Shown here: positions 21,291 to 32,341 of the stretch, in pieces
How positions within the stretch are numbered: the stretch's first letter is position 1
Layout of the letters: every line of letters starts with the position of its first letter
Assembly: GCF_040183065.1 (NCBI RefSeq)
Contig: NC_091120.1
Coordinates: 188,050,627-188,114,626 of the forward strand
Reading direction: 5' to 3'
DNA: 64,000 nt
DNA from: Periplaneta americana
Lineage: Eukaryota > Arthropoda > Insecta > Blattodea > Blattidae
Position numbers and translations under genes: made by a program
Notes under the pieces: generated by a model
The model's database searches: none
What the model saw: the letters and a program-made list of their open reading frames with translations, nothing else
What the model was told of the DNA's origin: nothing

Positions 21291-22200
21291 TTTGTTTTTC
21301 TCTTTATCCTCTCTTTCTCCCCCTTCTCTTCTCTTTTTCCTTATTTTCGTTTTTGTTCTTTTACTTATCGTCTTCTATTTCTACTCACTTTTGTAATTTG
21401 TTTCTGCTTACCTTATTCTCTTTCTCCTCACCTTCTTTCCTTGCTTTTTTACTTGTCTTTTTCTTCTATTTCTCCTCATCATCTTTGTTTTTTCCTCAAC
21501 TCTTTTCTTTCACCCTACCTTGCTCTCTTTCTCCTCAATTTCTTCGCAGTTTCTACTTGTTTTTTCCTTCTCTTTCTCTTTATCGGCCCCTTTCTTTTCT
21601 CCTTATCTTGTTTTTTTATCTTCTCCTTTGCTGCTACTTGCCTTTCCCTTTTCTTTCTCACCATATTCTCCTCTCTTTTCCCCTTCGTTTCGTTTTCTTC
21701 TCATCTTCTCCTTTGCTTCTACTTGCCTTTCCCTTCTCTTTCTCTCCATATTCTCCACTCTTTTCCCCTTAGCTTCGTTTTCTTCTCATCTTCTCCTTTG
21801 CTTCTACTTGCCTTTCCGTTCTTTTTCTCTCCATATTCTCCACTCTTTTCCTCTTAGCTTCGTTTTCTTCTCATCTTCTCCTTTGCTTCTACTTGCCTTT
21901 CCCTTCTCTTTCTCTCCATATTCTCCACTCTTTTCCTCTTAGCTTCGTTTTCTTCTCATCTTCTCCTTAGCATATTCTACTTGTCTTTCCCTTTTCTTCC
22001 TCCTTATTCCTCATCTACTCAATTCCTTCCCCCCCCCCTATATTCTCCTTCTCTTCCTCATCTAGCCTTTGTTTTCTCCTTATATTCTCTCCTTCATCTT
22101 CTCTTTCTTTCTCCTGATCTTTCTATTCTCTTTGTTTGTTTTCTGCCTTTTGTTTTTCTATATCTCTATATCTCCTCATTCATTTTCTTCTCAACTGCGT
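20900..22200. repeat. Pyrimidine-rich tract with 85-bp tandem repeat
   Basis: Over 90% C/T on + across most of the stretch. From ~21606 to 21965 an 85-bp unit (TTTTCTTCTCATCTTCTCC ... CATATTCTCCACTC) repeats about four times; its starts fall at 21692, 21777, 21862 and 21947. ORFs here (up to 219 codons, Phe/Ser/Leu-only) are compositional artefacts. Confidence 0.93.
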
Positions 22201-22395
22201 TTGTATAAAATTTAGGCTCTAAACAACGGAACAATATAGGCCTACACGCTCTGGACATTAGTAGGCCTACTGATAGAACGATGTCCAATATTTTACGTGT
22301 TTATGACAATATAACATTTGTAGGAAATTTCACAATATTATAATATTGTACAACATATAAAATATGGACATTGCGATAGTTGTTTTCTTTACAGT

Positions 22396-23407
22396 CCGAC
22401 ACGGTTTAATAAACTAGTGTGAGAAATGAAGTTTTGCCAATTTAAGGGTTATATAAAATTTAACACCAAATTTAAAGAAAACTTACAAATTAAACCAAAC
22501 CCTTTAACTCTATTAAATATAGAGCATAATCTAAATTTAACAGAACAAATACTGAAATCAGAAGTAAACACTGAAATAATGAAACATTTGTCTTTAGAGA
22601 CAATTAATATTAGGTACCCTCAACAAAACTAGCTTCATTTATACACCGACGGATCCTTGATCTCCAGAGACCAAGGTGCTGGTGCAGGTGTTACGTGCTG
22701 TCTCTTCTCACTTTATAGGTCTCTTGGTTATGGAACAACAAGTTTTGATGGAAGAAATCATTGCAATATGTGAAAGTCTCAGGAATCTTCTATGCCACAT
22801 CAATAAATTTAAGAATGCAGTTATATTGTCAGACTCCAAAGCAGCTATCCTATCAATAGTCTCTAAACGCACACCTTCATCTCAAACAGCAGAAATAACT
22901 AAAATGCTCTCTCAATTAATATCACTCAATAAAAGAATTGTATTCCAATGGATACCATCCCATTGTGGAATCTTGGAAAACGAGAATACGGATGCTTTAG
23001 CAAAGAAGGGAAGCACTGGTACATACAGACCTATTACTAAATCTACGTATTACTCTGTAAAAAGATTTATTAAATCTACATACTTAGACTTCAACAAACA
23101 AAATTTGATAACACAATCTCAAGGGAAAAAATGGAACTCTCTGCATCAAAATCCACAGTTAATTCCCGATTTACCACGAAAATCGTCTGTAGCTGCATTT
23201 AGATTGGCAACAGACGTGACTGTGGCCAAACACCTGCATAGAATTGGTATATATCAGTCTCCTAACTGCCCATTGTGCAACTCAAACCAAGAAATGGATT
23301 CGGAACAACTCAAAATCTGTGCTTCAGTGGCTGACCATGATAATATCTTTGAAAAATATTGGAGTGCAAGAGGTCAAATGACTTTGTTGTCAAACGCCTG
23401 GCATTAG
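22396..23407 (+). pseudogene. LINE ORF2 RNase H-like domain fragment
   Basis: An N-terminal piece (LTLLNIEHNLNLTEQILKS ... LSLETINIRYP) is followed by an in-frame TAG at ~22631. Then comes a canonical RNase H core: LYTDGSLISRDQGAGAGV (first Asp), GEIIAICESLRNLL (Glu, reached through a 1-base insertion near 22750), ILSDSKAAILSI (second Asp) and VFQWIPSHCGILENENTDAL (final acidic motif). A zinc-binding-like CPLCNSNQEMDSEQL stretch follows, ending at a stop at 23405. The RNase H motifs point to a Jockey/I-group non-LTR element. One stop and one frameshift make it inactive. Confidence 0.88.
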
Positions 23408-23409
23408 AA

Positions 23410-23736
23410 AACAACAACAACATTTAATACTGTGAGTGCTTAATTAAATATATGTAACCTAAAAGTAAGTATGACATTGAACGCGATCATTCGACCTGCT
23501 ACCCGTGCCTTCGTTAAGCTAACGGATACAGTAACAAGCAATCCGATTCTTCTTACACTTTCGAGAGACAGTCAACTGCTGCCATCTACACGAAATACGT
23601 AGCAGTAAAACGAAATAGCTAAGGCAGCTTAGTTGGTAACATTAATTTTCATCAAGACGTGCAATAAAATTAATTCTTAATGTACAGTATTTCTATTTTC
23701 TTGAATCCAGACACAAAAATCCTTGTGTGTGTATTG
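23410..23736. other. LINE 3' tail and unassigned sequence
   Basis: The first ~80 bases (AACAACAACAACATT ... ATATGTAACC) are probably the 3' UTR of the RNase H LINE. I recognise nothing in the remainder. Confidence 0.4.
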
Positions 23737-25032
23737 CAGTGGCGGTTCCTCGGGGGAGGGAAGGGAGGAACGTCCTCCTCACATTTTTCTTCTTTTGAAA
23801 GTAAATAGCAAATGCAATATATGCCTTGAATTGGAGGAAGATTCGATAATTTTTAAGTTCATAGCTATAAGAAAACCTCGGTTGATCGAGTTTTAAACGA
23901 CGTGCACTCATGTGCTGCTGGAAAAATGTGAGAAAGATGCGAGATTGTTTGTGTAGAAGAAAGCCAATCCATTCCTCCTTTACTGCAGTTAGCACACATA
24001 GACAACAGCGCGCTAGCGGCCAGAGAAAGAAGCAGAGTTTTAAAGCAAGTAAATGAACGGATAGGGAGGAGATCCTCCTCTGAATCAGCGCATGGGCGGG
24101 AAATAGAAACCGCCTGGTCGTGCAGCAAGCTCGCTACCGCTGCCATCTAACGATCTTGAATTCAACCAGACTATAACACAACTAGGAGGAGGCACAATTG
24201 AAACAGTTTTAACGCAACGCTATAAAAAGACACCATATAAACTTTTTTTTAAAATTATAAATAAAAAATTTTATTCATTGCACTTTATATAGGCTACTAT
24301 TCATGGTTTGAAACTTTCAAGGATATTTGAAAGTTAAAGTCGTGTTTATATAAACAAAGAGGAAGTAGTTCTACGTTAGTATCGCAGATCTTTTTGGCCC
24401 CTGAAATTCACTTCCGTTCATTGTGTACTAGACAGGGCAACAGCCAAGTTGTCAGTTTTGTACAAATATATTTGAAATTGAAAGTAAGTAGGTACTCCAA
24501 ACTACATTATTTTTAACATGAAAAATTGGGCACCGGCAACTTTGAACAATAATGGTAGTATGACTTTACAAGAACTCATATTCTTCAAACGCATGTGATA
24601 TTGAACTGGTACAATGTACATGTGGCAACACAGACCACGTGGGTGGGTGCAGTGTTCTCGCTTTCCTCAGATTATTTCCCATTCCCATTTCCATAAAACT
24701 GTTCGATTACGTGTTAGTAGCTATAATCTCTTCCAACACGTGTGATGCTGTAGTGTGCTCGAAAAATGCTGCGAGGTGAATTTCCTTGTAATTGTTAATT
24801 TGTGCAGTTATTCAACAATGAATGGAAGTGAAAACATATTTTATGGAAAATTTAGGAAACTCAGTTTACAAGAACAGATTATTGCTATACAGAAGGGAAG
24901 GCCAACCCCAACACTACCTGGTCTTACATGTGTGCATGTTGGCTAATTTGTAGCATGCTTCATTCAAGAAGGTGTCATTTCGTCCTGTTACCTTCATTCC
25001 TCCTCTTAAGAAATACGCAGGAGCCGCCACTG
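23737..25032 (+). mobile_element. hAT-1 non-autonomous DNA transposon, copy 2
   Basis: Reverse-complement relative of 1359-2644 over its whole length, from CAGTGGCGGTTCC to GGAGCCGCCACTG. The ZMYM1-like N-terminal stretch is at 24755-24946 on + (FRKLSLQEQIIAIQKGRPTP). Unlike copy 1, the flanks differ (GTGTATTG left, ATGATTAT right), so no target duplication is visible. The right flank is inside a LINE ORF but the left flank is not, suggesting a deletion or recombination at the left side. Confidence 0.83.
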
Positions 25033-25957
25033 ATGATTATGTCTCGTTATCAGAACATTGTAGTACGAAATGAAAATATAAAAATTGAAAATTTATCCTT
25101 TGAAGAGGTGGAAAAATTCAAATATCTTGGAGCAAAAGTAATAAATATAAATGACACTCGGGAGGAAATTTGCAGTGCTCGGGAAAAGTGGCATAAGTCA
25201 GTTTCCATAAACATTTTTAATAGCTTATTGACAGCTTACGGAACATCTGCTCTCTTGGGAAAAGAAACATAAGTATTTCTCCCATTACAATAATTCATAC
25301 AGAAGAAAATCAAATCGACATAAACCAGTGTGAAGACAGTTTTTTTCCTCCTCCTATAAAATTAACATTTTTGACTTGTGTCACTTTTCCTGAGCACTAC
25401 AGAAATTAAACACAGAATGAATATTGGAAATGCCTGTTATTATTCGGATGAGAAGCTTTTGTCATCGAGTCTGCTTTAGAAAAACTGAAAGTTGGAATTT
25501 ATAAAACAGTTATATTACCGGTTGTTCTGTATGGCTGTGAAACTTGGACTCTCACTTTGAGAGAGGAACAGAGGTTAATGGTGTTTGGGAATAAGGTGCT
25601 TAGGAAAATATTTGGGGCTAAGAGGGATGAAGTTACAGTAGAATGGAGAAAGTAACACAACGCAGAACTGCACGCATTGTATTCTTCACCTAACATAATT
25701 AGGAATACTATATCCAGACGTTTGAGATGGGCAGGGCATGTAGTACGTATGGACGAATCCAGGAATTCATATAGACTGTTAGTTGGGAGGCTGGAGGGAA
25801 AAAGACCTTTGGGGAGGCCGAGACGTAGATGGGAGGATAATATTAAAATGAAATGAGGGAGGTGGGATATAATGATAGAGACTGGACTAATCTTGCACAG
25901 GATAGGGACCGATGGCGAACTTATGTGAGGGCGGCAATGAACCTCCGGGTTCCTTAA
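25033..25957 (+). pseudogene. LINE ORF2 C-terminal region, broken and carrying a MITE
   Basis: Same family as 16545-17391. It reads ENLSFEEVEKFKYLGAKV, is interrupted by the MITE at 25171-25401, then resumes with MNIGNACYYSDEKLLSSSLL, LYGCETWTLTLREEQRLMV, KVLRKIFGAKRDEVT and GRLEGKRPLGRPRRRWEDN to a terminal NLRVP. Several frameshifts and stops (about 25480, 25652 and 25855) are present. The 5' end is cut by the hAT-1 element. Confidence 0.85.
25171..25401. mobile_element. 231-bp MITE with 30-bp terminal inverted repeats
   Basis: The left end starts TGCAGTGCTCGGGAAAAGTG; the right end read in reverse starts TGTAGTGCTCAGGAAAAGTG. The target is GAAATT on both sides (25165-25170 and 25402-25407), compared with the unbroken GAGGAAATTAAACACAG in the 16.8-kb LINE copy. 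A 6-bp duplication does not fit the commonest superfamilies, so classification is open. Confidence 0.85.
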
Positions 25958-25964
25958 AAGCCAT

Positions 25965-26345
25965 TTGTTGTAAGCAAGGTACACAAGAAAACAAAAAGAA
26001 GTCGCTCCGCATTCAAGCTCGAGATTCAGATATTGTTAATGAATACAACGTCTAAAAAGAATAAAAAAAGCTTTATGACTACCTACAAGCATTATGGCAC
26101 AATTTTGAACTATAAAATTCTCAGAAAGATGCAAATACAAGCATACCACAATCACTATTTTTATAGGACACAATTTTGTACTATAAAATTGTCTGAAAGA
26201 TGACATCTTTCATTGTAAATATAAGCATACACAATCACTATTTTATTTCGTAAATCTTGAAACACTGTATTGGGAAATCTACTACAAAAATGTTATTGAG
26301 AAATTTTGGGAACCAAATATATTGGGAAGTAAAGATAGTGGGAGA
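25965..26345. other. Unassigned sequence with a short tandem duplication
   Basis: Bases 26098-26157 and 26166-26245 are imperfect copies of each other (ACAATTTTGAACTATAAAATT versus ACAATTTTGTACTATAAAATT). Nothing else is recognised. Confidence 0.4.
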
Positions 26346-26351
26346 AAATAC

Positions 26352-26352
26352 T

Positions 26353-26395
<43 letters not shown>

Positions 26396-26517
26396 TTTTT
26401 CTTTCTTTCTTTCTTTCTTTCTTTATTCCTTTCTGTATTTGTTTCTTTCTTTATTTACTTGTTTTTTGTTTATTTATTTATTTCTTCCTTTCTTTATTTC
26501 TTTCTTTCTTTAATTCT

Positions 26518-26556
<39 letters not shown>

Positions 26557-26565
26557 CTTATTTAG
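26352..26565. repeat. TTTA/TTTC simple repeat
   Basis: Tandem TTTA runs at both ends with a TTTC-rich middle; ORFs across it are artefacts. Confidence 0.95.
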
Positions 26566-26632
26566 TGGATGAAAATGCTTTGGGAAATTTGTGTTGGAAA
26601 ATTAGTTTTGGAAATAAGTATATTGGGAAATA

Positions 26633-26944
26633 TTTTTTTAACCAATGCCACCAAGTTGTCTTTTCGACATTTCTGGTCTTCTCTCCTGGCAGTGGCTTAG
26701 TTGTAACCCACTTCTGAGGTTGGGGCGCCTGGAAGGCGGAGTTACATTACCCCGATGATATGATATGATGATTATGATTATGTGGTGCCAGGAGAGGTCT
26801 TAAATCTAAACTTAACCTAAATTCCAGACCATGGACAGGAATAATGCCCTTTAAGAAAAAATTCCTGTGCTCTAACCGGGAATCGAACCCGAGACCTCAT
26901 GAACTATAGCCAGAAGTTCTGACCACTAGACCATGAGGCTGGTC
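26633..26944 (-). mobile_element. tRNA-derived SINE (family c)
   Basis: Flanked by the 13-bp duplication ATATTGGGAAATA (26620-26632 and 26945-26957). The head, read on the minus strand from 26944, has A-box-like TGGTCTAGTGGTCAG and B box GGTTCGATTCC. A body follows (CAGGAATTTTTTCTTAAAGG ... CCTCTCCTGGCACC), with a second GCAGTGGCTTAG-containing block next to the tail. Confidence 0.88.
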
Positions 26945-27001
26945 ATATTGGGAAATACAGTTATTGGAAAAAATGTTTTGGGAAAATTATGGGATACCCT
27001 G

Positions 27002-27175
27002 CTAGTTCACGCGCGTTGAATTCTCTTCATCTGAATTTGGTCTTTGAAATTCATAGCCTCGGCTGGGTTTCAACCCGAGAATTTTGGAACCAAAGGGCAA
27101 GTATGGTAACAAGTAGACCAGTAGGCAACTGTGACGTAGTGGGAAGGGCTTGAAACAATGAGCGTCATTAGAACG
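27002..27175 (-). mobile_element. Possible SINE-like repeat (family h)
   Basis: The minus strand contains a degenerate B-box-like GGGTTGAAACCC and an upstream GTCTACTTGTTACC stretch. No target duplication is visible. The identification rests on the box pattern alone. Confidence 0.35.
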
Positions 27176-27555
27176 CACCTTTCTAGGTCTTAACATCCAT
27201 GTTTCCTTGCTTCACATCCATGAAAGCCCAACGTTGTTTTGGCCGTTTTATGTTGCTTGAAGCCAAATATGGGAATCCTATTATATCCAAAAACAGCTAA
27301 ATGGGATCATAAAATCTGAATATGGCTAATGGCATTCTGTGATCTATACTGCCTTTGTTTTACATGCTGATAGAAAAAGAAAGTAACGGAGGGAAATCCA
27401 TTGTTGCTTCAAGCATTTAGCTTTCATATTTAGTGCGACTATTCCTTGGGGATCGGAAAATATTTTAGAATCGCGGATTTTTTAATTTGATTGTAATATT
27501 CGTTTAGAATTTTCTGTTATTCCTGTCAATACGAATGTATTAATATATTTTGTTA

Positions 27556-29151
27556 CTAGCCGTACCCGTGCGCTCCGCTGCACCCGTTAGAAATAAATAT
27601 AAAGTAATTACATAATTAAAATAGGACATTTGATCCAGGGAACATTCGTGTTTGATAGAAGGATAAATCGTTTAATATGTTACTTAATTTAAATTGCATC
27701 CAAATAATTAAAATGCGATCATTTTGGTCCAGAGACACTCATTTGGTGCAATGACAATTCCTTTAACATGTTTCTTAATTGTTATTACATGCCTCCATAG
27801 TTCAATGAACATTGACATCATTTACATTTAATGCGTATATTTTATTTTACTTGTTATAATATGTTTCCATTGAATTATGGTAATAACTTAATTTTAACTC
27901 TTGTTTTCTACGTATTCAGTAAATGGCGCTTGGCCCACTATGGTTCTGAACCCTTCAAATAACTTATGTTATATTATATTATATTATATTATATTATATT
28001 ATATTATATTATATTATATTATATTATATTATATTATATTATATTATATTATATTATATTATATTACATTACATTATATAAAAAATGTGTTGATAACGGA
28101 TGTACACCGATAAGCAAGTTTTTAATTTGTTATGGGGGCTCTTGAATCTCAGGAGGAACAAATTTTATTTTACAACAGGGCAACATAATCTGCTTGGCTC
28201 ATTATCCAAACTTTTTGCATTGCATTTAATGCATATGTATTTTATGTATTTTAAAGTCGATTCAATTGAGCATAGTTAAAATTTGGATTATAAAATAATG
28301 AAATGCTAAGCTAACATATTATTACTGCATACTAAATCAATACACTCTCGTTGTTCGTTAATTCTCTGAGATAAACATTATTTTAAGAAATACAGGAAAC
28401 GAATACACAGAATAGCCTATCAAGTTTTCTGTGCATAAGAAGCTATTTTAATCTTACCTGTCCTCAATTCACAGAGAAGTTACTGTAATAATATTATAGC
28501 ATTATGCCCATCTAGAGAAACTACACTTTCCAATGGTGAAATAATAATTAATTATACAAATCGGTTAATTTAGCTTCCGATATTGCTTCATACAAACACA
28601 GAAACATTTTCTGTAGGCTAGGATTTATAGCTTTCGATTGTTGTTGACCAAGGCCCCTTATAGACGAAGTCATTTATTTCATTACACGGCCTTAGATGGC
28701 AGTTATTCTAATTTTAAAACTCATTTATCTCATTAAATATCAGTCCTATAAAAATTGTTCAAAGAATAAAACTTATCGGAAATGATTTTTAAAGAAATTG
28801 TTGTTATGCAACATTTTTCATAAAAATCAATAATAAGCGAGATATTTCGATTTATTTAATTCAGGCCCCCTTATAACCCCCCCCCTTTTAAATAATGTAT
28901 TTTGAATGCCATATAGCCTATAATCTAAGTTACAATGAACTTAATTTATATTCCAATTTTGATCGAAATCTGTTCATTCATTATCGCGTGAAAAGGTAAC
29001 AAACATACAGACAGACAGACAGACAAACAAAAATTTCAAAAAAGCGATTTTCGGTTTCAGGGTGGTTAATTGTATATGTTAGGACCAATTATTTTTGGAA
29101 AATCGAAAATTACCAGAAAAATTTCGGCTACAGATTTATTATTAGTATAGA
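27556..29151 (-). mobile_element. Non-autonomous Helitron, copy 1
   Basis: On the minus strand it starts TCTATACTAATAATAAATC, immediately preceded by A, and ends with a GC-rich hairpin (GCAGCGGAGCGCACGGGTA) and CGGCTAG, immediately followed by T. 5'-TC, 3'-CTAG, a subterminal hairpin and insertion between A and T without target duplication are Helitron hallmarks. No Rep/helicase coding is present. An (ATATT)n tract sits inside at 27966-28072. Copy 2 is at 44709-48536. Confidence 0.85.
27966..28072. repeat. (ATATT)n microsatellite
   Basis: About 21 pentamers inside Helitron copy 1; copy 2 lacks them. The overlapping Ile/Tyr/Leu ORF is spurious. Confidence 0.95.
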
Positions 29152-29189
29152 TAAACAAATAAAAATGTTGTCTTCAAAATAATCTAGAG

Positions 29190-29367
29190 CAGTGGTTCCC
29201 AAAGTGGGCATCGTGCAAAGAGCTCAGGGGGATGGCAAAATGATTATAAAAATAAGGCCTTATAAACACATTTATTTTGTAATCAGAAACATTGGAAACA
29301 TACACACAAAGAACGCATAATGTAAAAATGAAGAAAATAGTTATAAAGTAAAAAATAATTCTGTGTT
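29190..29367. mobile_element. Possible left end of a hAT element
   Basis: CAGTGGTTCCCAAAGTGGGC at 29190 has the classic look of a hAT terminal repeat. A divergent inverted match (TAGCGCTTTTCAAACTTTGG, minus strand) ends at 38513, and both ends abut TCTAGA-centred 8-mers (ATCTAGAG and CTCTAGAA). If paired, they delimit a 9.3-kb nest; only ~10 of the first 16 terminal bases agree. Confidence 0.4.
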
Positions 29368-29449
29368 ATACATCTTGATTACACAACTTTTAACACTGTA
29401 TCACTTCGGAATATGTATGATAAGACTTTCTTGTGTTAAATTCTAATGT

Positions 29450-29497
29450 ACCTTGTTTGCATGTTTCGACCTATTATGTGTCATCTTCAGAACTGGT
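29450..29497 (-). ncRNA. Hammerhead-ribozyme-like motif, copy 1
   Basis: 48 nt, read on the minus strand: ACCAGTT (stem I), CTGAAGA core, T, GAC...GTC stem II, GAAA core, a 2-bp stem III that here reads AC/GC (one pair broken), then AACAAGGT (stem I partner). The core matches CUGANGA...GAAA. Possible defects are the extra T before stem II and the mutated stem III. Confidence 0.4.
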
Positions 29498-29580
29498 CGT
29501 TGCTCGTCTTGTTTTGTTTCCTGTTTTTCACGAACACACCCCCACAGAAAACAAAACAAGAGGCGCCAAGACGAGCAACG

Positions 29581-29628
29581 ACCAGTTCTGAAGATTACCC
29601 ATAATAGGTCGAAACATGTAAACAAGGT
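29581..29628 (+). ncRNA. Hammerhead-ribozyme-like motif, copy 2
   Basis: 48 nt: ACCAGTT, CTGAAGA, T, stem II TACC...GGTC (outer pair mismatched), GAAA, stem III AC-AT-GT, predicted cleavage after the A of GTA, then AACAAGGT pairing back to ACCAGTT through a small internal loop. Type I topology, as described for Penelope-like retroelements. Activity is untested. Confidence 0.45.
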
Positions 29629-29943
29629 ACGTTAGAATTTAACACAAGAAAGTCTTATCATACATATTCCGAAATTCTGTGTTGTTTGAGTAAAGGGAGA
29701 TAAGTCATAAAAATGAGTTTTGAGATAAATGAAAATTAAACTTCCGAACACTATTGGAAATAATTTTATACACAAATAAAACACATCAAATGCTAGTATT
29801 AGAGATGAACAACGATCGAGAAAACGAGACTAACAGCGCCCGCAAAGCCGAAAACCCGCACGACAATGTTGTATTACGTCGTGTCCTTGAAGTAAAGACT
29901 CTATATTGATCATCTCCCGAAGTCCCGAAGTTTTTTATTTTTT

Positions 29944-30175
29944 ATTTTCTTGGGTTATTTTACGACGCTGTATCAACATCTAGGTTATTTAGCGTCTGAA
30001 TGAAATGAAGGTGATAATGCCGGGGTCCAGCACCGAAAGTTACCCAGCATTTGCTCGTATTGGGTTGAAGGAAAACCCCGGAAAAATCCTCAACCAGGTA
30101 ACTTGTCCCGACCGGGATTCGAACCCGGGTCACCTGGTTTCGTAGCCACACGCGCTGACCGTTACTCCACAGGTG
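29944..30175 (-). mobile_element. tRNA-derived SINE (family d)
   Basis: Head on the minus strand at ~30172-30100: TGGAGTAACGGTCAGCGCG (A-box region) and GGGTTCGAATCCC (B box). The body reads CAACCTGG-type sequence, ACCCCGGCATTATCACC and CAGACGCTAAATAACC, with a T-rich tail. A second copy is at 60955-61195. A TCCCGAAGTC repeat on both sides suggests a target duplication. Confidence 0.82.
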
Positions 30176-30277
30176 TGGACTCCCGAAGTCAGCAATTGTT
30201 TATACCTGAGTGAACTTTTATCTACTTTGGCAACTGTTATATAGGTCTATGTATAAACAATCAAGTACCCTACAATA

Positions 30278-31595
30278 GCGTCCAAATTAATCCGAACACG
30301 ACATATTTTTACATTTTCTGTCATTGTTGGCCTCACAGCTGCTCATACCGCTTTAATTGACATCTGTAGTACGTGCAATTCCATTGTTGAAGGTCTGTCG
30401 TTATTATTTTTTTTATAATATGTGACATTTTGCCTGTCTTTTGTACTTATAAGCATTTCAGTTGTGTTGAAGACTTAATACTGCAATCCTGTGTACATTC
30501 TGTCGTCTTCACAAATGGATACAACTCCACGAAAACGGTCTAAAATTATAACATTAGTAGAGCTTTCTTCTATGACACAGAGGCAAATTGCTGCAGAATG
30601 TCACATCGGTTTGGCCACTGTTAATTCGATCATAACACGATACAGGGAGACTGGATCCATCACACCCCAGAAAAAAGGAAACTGTGGCCGGAAAAGGAAG
30701 ACTTCACGTGCAGATGATCGTTTAATTGTGAGGAAAAGTAAATTAAATCCTAGACTAACTGCTGTCGACTTAACCCGCGAGTTAATGGCTACCACTGGGG
30801 CGAATATTCACGTCACAACAGTGCGGCGTAGGCTTTTGGAAGCTGGACGAAGGGCTCGTAAGCATATTAAGAAGCAAGTGCTAATCCCTGTTATGTGCAA
30901 AAAACGCTTAATGTAGGCAAATTACATCAACATTGGACAGTGAATGACTGGAAGAATGTACTTTTTTCCAATGAGTCTCATTTCGAGGTCCACGTACGGA
31001 AAGGATCCGAAAAAGTAACAGCAGCTCATCTCCAACAAGCACCCAAATACCCCCCTAAAGTAATGTTTTGGGGTTGTTTTACACATGAAGGGCCTGGAGC
31101 ATTAATACCTATCAAATGAATGATGAATTCTGACAAATATATTCACTTATTGGAAACCAGAATCGTACCCCAGCTGCAAAAATCATTTCCGGATGGCAGA
31201 GGTGTGTTCCAACAAGACCTGGGACCATGCCATACGTCTCGAAAAACTACAGAATTCTTCAACAAGAAGAATATTCAGGTACTGTCCTGGCCAGGCAACT
31301 CACCCGACATCAACCCCATTGAGAACTTGTGGTCAATTTGCAAAAGAAGAATGCAAAAAATGGATTGTTCTACAAAGGAGATGATGATTTCTGCCCTCAT
31401 TGGTGTATGGTTTCGCGATGAAGAAATGAAGAATATTTGTGGGACATTAGTGAAATCCATGCCAAATCGTCTCAGAGCTGTTATTAGGAACAAGGGAGGC
31501 CACATAGATTACTGACGTATGTCTTAGATCCTTTTTTTTATCCCGTTTGAGTGTTTTTGCATAAGTAATTACGTTGTTCGGATTAATTTGCACGC
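30278..31595 (+). mobile_element. Tc1-like DNA transposon, inactive
   Basis: Termini GCGTCCAAATTAATCCGAAC and its inverse (GTTCGGATTAATTTGCACGC), flanked by TA (30276-30277 and 31596-31597). Length 1318 bp, typical for Tc1/mariner. It carries one transposase reading region with stops and a frameshift (see the following entry). Confidence 0.93.
30515..31515 (+). pseudogene. Tc1-like transposase, disrupted (DD34E family)
   Basis: From Met at 30515 there is a paired helix-turn-helix DNA-binding region: ELSSMTQRQIAAECHIGLAT, then GRKRKTS, then TAVDLTRELMATTGANIHVT. Near 30912 a TGG-to-TAG change and a lost A break the frame. The catalytic half then reads DWKNVLFSNESHFEVH, where the usual Asp of FSDESHF is Asn; FQQDLGPCHTS keeps the second Asp, and WPGNSPDINPIENLW keeps the terminal Glu with DD34E spacing. 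A second stop lies at 31117-31119. The product would cut and paste the TA-flanked element; this copy cannot. Confidence 0.9.
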
Positions 31596-31850
31596 TACTA
31601 TATTTGAAACATCACCTCTACCTTTCAGTGTATAATAATCCGTTCCCCAATCTTTATTTAATTACTAGACCCTATTAAAAGGCTAGGAATTTTCTTTTCA
31701 TATGTTTAAGATTAAGTGTGCAATCTCAAGTAAAAAGATATTAACGTTATGTTTTATGTTTCTTAGAAATGCAAATTTATTTGAGAATTGTTTTTTTTAT
31801 TTATATAACCATAGGTAATATCATATTTTTATTTTTACTGTCTGACCTTA
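31596..31850. other. Unassigned interior of hAT-2
   Basis: AT-rich, nothing recognised. Confidence 0.4.
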
Positions 31851-32341
31851 CAAGGCTTGCTTATAGACACAGAATAACACACATTTACAATAATGGTTGT
31901 ACATGAATGGGCACATAAAAATATATATAGATAAAAATTTAAAATAAAAATACAGATTTTCAATCAGAAATATGTAATTAAACAATTATGTGGAGTGTTT
32001 ACCATATAGGTGATTTTTTAAGGTGGCGACTGAGTATTTAATTATGTTTTGGACAATTTCGTCTTGAATATCTTTGCCTAGTTTATATTTCCCTTTCCAC
32101 GTCACAAAAAAATTAGGGGCTGTTCCTCGGGACCCCAACAGCAGACCTGTCACTGTGATACTGTGGACGTTGTATTTGTTACGGAAGTAAGGTATTGTTG
32201 ACTCATATTTCTTTCTTCTCTTTATCAACATCCATAGGTTGTGCTTTCGATTGTTCAAAGCGTATTGTGTGGTCGATGATATCTGGTACAGATTTTTTCC
32301 TATTGAGGGCGATGATGTCAATCCTCCGTACGCTATCTTGG

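Larger units (their letters stand above)
29368..29672. mobile_element. Penelope-like 3' fragments in inverted arrangement
   Basis: 305-bp insertion flanked by an 11-bp direct repeat AATTCTGTGTT (29357-29367 and 29673-29683). It is an inverted repeat of ~110-base arms (~29403-29513 and ~29566-29677) around a ~50-base spacer. The same sequence occurs once, uninverted, at 60240-60380, downstream of Penelope-like coding sequence. Each arm contains one hammerhead-like motif. ORFs on both strands (29443-29635) are arm translations, not genes. Confidence 0.7.

Noticed and set aside
21161-21857. Membrane-protein-like ORFs (Phe/Leu/Ser rich, 203-219 codons)
   Set aside because: Compositional artefact of a pyrimidine tract with an 85-bp repeat.
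26690-26800. Small regulatory stem with ATGATATGATATGATG
   Set aside because: It is the simple-sequence tail region of the SINE at 26633-26944.
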